Shown: positions 61,601 through 64,000 of the stretch, piece after piece | How the letters are laid out: every line of letters starts with the position of its first letter | How positions within the stretch are numbered: the stretch's first letter is position 1 | Translations under genes and position numbers: made by a program | Assembly: GCF_019396385.1 (NCBI RefSeq) | Contig: NZ_JAHKRN010000007.1 | Location: 186,001-250,000, forward strand | Origin: Nonomuraea harbinensis | GTDB lineage: Bacteria; Actinomycetota; Actinomycetes; Streptosporangiales; Streptosporangiaceae | DNA length: 64,000 nt | Reading direction: 5' to 3' | Notes under the pieces: model-generated | What the model was told of the DNA's origin: nothing | Seen by the model: the letters and a program-made list of their open reading frames with translations, nothing else | Databases searched by the model: none

Positions 61601-64000
61601 GGGCGTCGGGTCGGGAGTAGGCGTGGGATCGGGAGTAGGTGTCGGGTCGGGGTCAGGATCGGGCGGCGGTTCCTCGCTTTGCGGGGCGGTTACGCAGGCG
61701 GTCATCTGCCACTTGTAGGTGCTGCCGGGCTGCACTGTGTTGGCTGGGATCTGGAAGGAGGCGCGTTCGCCGCCGCTTACGGTACGGCTGCCCAATGGCG
61801 CGGAGCCGACGGGAGCGCCGGTGCTGTCGTACAGGTAGTACTTGGCCGTGACCGGGCCTCCCCCTGGCCTGTTGACCATGCCCGACAGGATCGGCTGGGT
61901 CGGGTCGGCCATGCCGGTCTCGGTGTCCGATGGGAGCACGGGAGCGTCACTGGTGATGCGGTACGCAGGGCTCTCGTTGCACGACGGCGGGTTGATGCCG
62001 GCCCGGCAGGCCTTGACCACGAACTTGAAGCTGGCCGGGTTGTCCAGCGTGAAGACCTTGTCCAGCGCCTGCCCGGACGGGATGTTGTTGTGGGAAGTGG
62101 TGCCGGGCACGCCGACCAGGGCGCGGAGTTCGTTCGCGCTCAGCGCCCGCTGGTAGACATGGATGTCGTCCAGCGACCCCTTGAGGCTTCCGCCCTGGTT
62201 ACGTGAGCGGCCGATCTCGAAGGCGCCTCGGGCGTTCCAGCTGACGGTGTGGTCCCGCTCGCCGGCCAGCACGCCGTCCACGTACAGGCGGATCTTGCCT
62301 GCGTCCTTGTCATACTGGGCGGCCACGTGCGTCCACTCGCCGATCTTGGCAAGGTGCTCCGACTGGATGACGGTCTCGTGGATACTGTCCGGGATGTCCT
62401 GGTTGATCATGGACAGCACCCAGCGCTGATCGTACTCCGGAGCCGTGGACGTCTGGTAGGAAAGCGTGAACCCAGGCAGGTTCACTCCCATCTGGGACAG
62501 CACGTTCTGCTCTTGCGTGCTGTTGTCCAGGCGCACCCAGGCGCTCGCCGTGAAGCTCTGGTTGGTGTTGATGACCGGGCCGCTGGTCGCGGCGTGGCCT
62601 CCGGTGAACGTCACCGCCTGACCGAGCTGCCCCGGCGTGCGCGTGTGCGCGCCGGTCAGGGCGGCGTTGCGGTTGTTGCCGGAGGAGTCGGTCACGGCGG
62701 TGCCGGAAGCCTCGTCGAGTTTCCAGTACGCGGCCTCACCCGCGGGCAGTTCGGCGGCCGGCGGGGCCATGGTGGAGTCGTTGACCGTCACCGTGTAGTT
62801 CAGCGGCGTCGCCTCGGGCACGCTGGACTTGTAAGTCACTTTGACGTTGGTGCTGCGGGCGATCGCGTCGTTGCCGTCCATCGAGTCGATGGACTCGGCG
62901 GTCACGGTGGGGATCGCCGGCGGCAGGACCCAGTCCACGCTCAGCTTCGGCAGCACGCCCTGATTGAAGAACTGCGGCCAGAACGAGAAGTCCTCGCTGT
63001 AGTTGCGGGGGGTAGAGGTCTCCTGGGTCAGCTTGAGCAGCAGACCGTGGTTGGGTGTGCCGGTGGCCCACAGCCGCGTCATCGCGGTGAGGTTCCAGCT
63101 CCAGATCGCGCCGCTGGTGCCGGGCAGCGCGCAGGGGTCGATCGAGGCGCGGCCTTCTTCGGTGCTGGTGGGCTGGTTGCTCCAGTAGGTGTCGTCGGCT
63201 ACCCATGACTCGGTGATCCGCTGGGCCGCGATGCCTTGGAACTCGCTGCAGTTGTACACGTCCTCGCGCAGCTGCAGCTGCATGGTGGCGTTGGTCACCT
63301 GCTTCCCGGCGATCGGGGCGGTGTCGAAGGCCATCAGGGTGCGGGTGGCCTGCTCGGTGGTGGAGTACTGCATCCTGCCGACCGTGCCCGCCACACGCTG
63401 GCCGTTCGGAGAGACGATGCCGGTCTCTTGGGTGATCCCCAGTGTGGTGGTGGGGTCGACGGTGACCGGATACTGCGTCGCAGGGTCGGCCAGCCAGGCC
63501 GCGTCCGGCTTCAGCACCAGCGTGGTGGCGCCGTCCTTGGACTCCACGCTGGTCTCGATCTTCTTCTGGCGGCCCGGCTTGGTCGCGGTGGGCTCATCGG
63601 CGGCGGCGTCCCACATCAGCGGTGCCGGGGCGGAGGCGACCTTCTTGCCGTTGTCGCCTTTCAGCTTGAGCCCGCCGGCCTTGGTCACCGAGAGGTCGAG
63701 TCCCTTGGTCTGCACCGGGATGCGGAACTCCACCGGGCCGGTGGGGCGCTCGCGCAGCACGATGTCGTGCCGGAATCCGGTTCCGAGCGCTGTGACGACC
63801 AGGTCCCCCGACGGGCCTGCGACGCCCGGATAGGTCGCGACGTTGCCCTTGATGGTCGGCTTGGGCAGTGACGTGGGCCAGGAGAGACCGAACGAGCGGT
63901 CCCTGCTGAGGATCATGGTCGCGAAGGGGCCGGACCCGCCCGTGGACAGGCGCACTCTGGCCTTGGCCAGCTTGGGCCGGAGCACGCCGTTCCGCTCGAC
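58700..64000 (-). CDS. Large DNRLRE/LamG-domain surface protein, 5' end outside window
   Basis: More than 1760 residues are visible and the start lies beyond 64000. In order: a DNRLRE-type beta domain (about 63480-62930; MAFDTAPIAGKQVTNATMQL, 20 residues), a first LamG/concanavalin domain (about 62730-62110; AYWKLDEASGTAVTDSSG), a DPTPTP-repeat linker (61561-61672), a second LamG domain (about 61550-60970), a second DNRLRE-like domain (about 60790-60310), an FN3-like domain (about 60290-60010) and a unique Cys-containing C-terminus. It is probably secreted or wall-bound. No RHS repeats or toxin motif are seen. DNA from 58700 to about 60950 is visibly lower in GC than the rest. Confidence 0.8.
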   Translation of the reverse strand, partial: VERNGVLRPKLAKARVRLSTGGSGPFATMILSRDRSFGLSWPTSLPKPTIKGNVATYPGVAGPSGDLVVTALGTGFRHDIVLRERPTGPVEFRIPVQTKGLDLSVTKAGGLKLKGDNGKKVASAPAPLMWDAAADEPTATKPGRQKKIETSVESKDGATTLVLKPDAAWLADPATQYPVTVDPTTTLGITQETGIVSPNGQRVAGTVGRMQYSTTEQATRTLMAFDTAPIAGKQVTNATMQLQLREDVYNCSEFQGIAAQRITESWVADDTYWSNQPTSTEEGRASIDPCALPGTSGAIWSWNLTAMTRLWATGTPNHGLLLKLTQETSTPRNYSEDFSFWPQFFNQGVLPKLSVDWVLPPAIPTVTAESIDSMDGNDAIARSTNVKVTYKSSVPEATPLNYTVTVNDSTMAPPAAELPAGEAAYWKLDEASGTAVTDSSGNNRNAALTGAHTRTPGQLGQAVTFTGGHAATSGPVINTNQSFTASAWVRLDNSTQEQNVLSQMGVNLPGFTLSYQTSTAPEYDQRWVLSMINQDIPDSIHETVIQSEHLAKIGEWTHVAAQYDKDAGKIRLYVDGVLAGERDHTVSWNARGAFEIGRSRNQGGSLKGSLDDIHVYQRALSANELRALVGVPGTTSHNNIPSGQALDKVFTLDNPASFKFVVKACRAGINPPSCNESPAYRITSDAPVLPSDTETGMADPTQPILSGMVNRPGGGPVTAKYYLYDSTGAPVGSAPLGSRTVSGGERASFQIPANTVQPGSTYKWQMTACVTAPQSEEPPPDPDPDPTPTPDPTPTPDPTPTPDPTPTPTPTPTPSGLVAAYGMNEGSGTTVNDVTGTNHGTATDTSWVTGKYGKGLSFDGLFGLVTVDHNASLRLGSNMTLSAWVKPSSVDDWYAVMGKDYETLDDLSYALYASDGFTPLGWLTTQGQSKEVAGTSPLQVNTWSHLAVTYNGTRARLYLNGNQIGDEPVSGAIQDDGGDFHIGGNTIYGEFFDGVIDEVRVYNRAQTAAEITADMNTPLAGTASAGSTQKATAGAPTVNESGSGSEVCTSKTALVTFTTPGTPPPPPVEDVRSLTLSKDNFVIKSAKTDPAACGGSPCMVADSTIMRIGGTGVEKTAVFIGFKLDELPNGAGVSDGVLRLGAPTCPSGTCPSDGVITATPLKTPVTSESKGSELVADVDTSVVPYMLPVSDPQSDIAGSEYQWLMLTSNKDEFITFADEAASSQPELALTYIPARPPGKVLNLTVQAGDASVIASWGLPENNGSLALSDGYDIEVSDSSGQLVKNIQAKDPFVSVDGLSNGEAYTVRVRAKSVFGASDWETISVTPEAVPRPPAVRCTLEDFSSIQKDSATAESGAQDYVERVKRYYQAQDVVLENRAETIWDAPGVTFDAPSTAKLSLLNEQLINERKSLAQTHHVRTNSNVTLKNVSVHIDDATGAVRVLAEVERTWTPQATSTEDAAALAAANADTPGQVEPDPSTISIHVFDRCGNMSEIQAPNPAYEDASDASDSCSPEDPCAAGGAAVPKSTACISYVFMEYCEKTDRLVKGWELHTVMRSYWDEKPVAGGGLPYNQRWNITAYQDYVRIYPIRPTSKTDGKDSPFGRALYKHARISKLGSACFVNRETTNEANIGASMSIQPLQAGVSVGLKLDQAVGEKCSKFSAKHDKRPAEAKIDDRFTDIEVECQAGWLDRCDITRYRHTLQSEAYLNFKYKVREDPKTKEPIYEEYYEKIRHTLRCKIGRGQEAPLKPPRHIPYACTRSSTKGL
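61561..61672 (-). repeat. Tandem repeat encoding (DPTPTP)n linker
   Basis: Degenerate 18-nt units built of GGCGTGGGATCGGGAGT-like sequence encode DPTPTP repeats between the first and second LamG domains, a typical flexible linker of secreted actinobacterial proteins and a likely recombination point. Confidence 0.8.

Noticed and set aside
1..64000. tRNA, rRNA or CRISPR features
   Set aside because: I found no cloverleaf with a T-loop GTTCGA arm in context, no rRNA segments and no regularly spaced direct repeats.

Overview
The window is high-GC DNA with GTG starts, ATGA/GTGA overlaps, long spurious antisense frames and dense regulators of the LuxR-LAL, GntR/HutC, PadR, RpiR and TetR families. 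Together with a das/ngc-type aminosugar uptake system this points to a filamentous actinomycete. The gene style fits the Streptosporangiaceae (Nonomuraea-like), but the genus is inferred, not proved.

Layout. 0-9.4 kb holds a conserved translation operon on the minus strand (rimP-nusA-ylxR-infB-DUF503-rbfA-DHH phosphoesterase-truB), followed by a partial ribF. A plus-strand TRM11-like methyltransferase gene sits between truB and ribF. 9.6-18.8 kb carries a ferritin-like lipoprotein, a PadR regulator with paired operators, a DUF998 membrane protein, a methyltransferase, proS, two hypothetical genes, an FprA-type ferredoxin-NADP reductase and a CitE-like aldolase.

18.9-26.0 kb is a compact RiPP locus: a 59-aa precursor with a double-glycine-type leader, a hairpin, an ATP-grasp (graspetide-synthetase-like) enzyme, a PpiC-related maturation protein and a C39-peptidase ABC exporter. 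A convergent LAL-type LuxR regulator lies at its end. 26-42.9 kb is a mixed chromosomal region: cutC, GNAT, GntR, an HsaB-like flavin reductase behind a KstR2-type palindrome, PadR plus membrane protein, DUF2252, SDR, ATP-grasp, two tandem small secreted peptides, NIPSNAP, a GH3 hexosaminidase, a KstR2-like TetR, AlkD, LysR, metE and an aminoglycoside-phosphotransferase-like kinase.

43-55 kb is an aminosugar island: two paralogous rpiR-SIS modules. The first leads into NgcEFG-like ABC genes. The second is followed by a GH16-CBM3 secreted enzyme and then DasABC-like ABC genes. A GlcNAc-kinase-like gene lies between the two systems. Neither transporter has its own ATPase gene, so a shared MsiK-type ATPase elsewhere is expected.

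55.1-56.4 kb is a two-gene unit of a 43-aa highly charged peptide overlapping a PIMT-like methyltransferase, which matches the layout of the imiditide RiPP family. 56.4-64 kb holds a lipoprotein, a decayed IS630-type transposase, a small membrane protein and a large partial DNRLRE/LamG surface protein. The 3' third of that gene is visibly lower in GC than the rest, so it looks like a mosaic.
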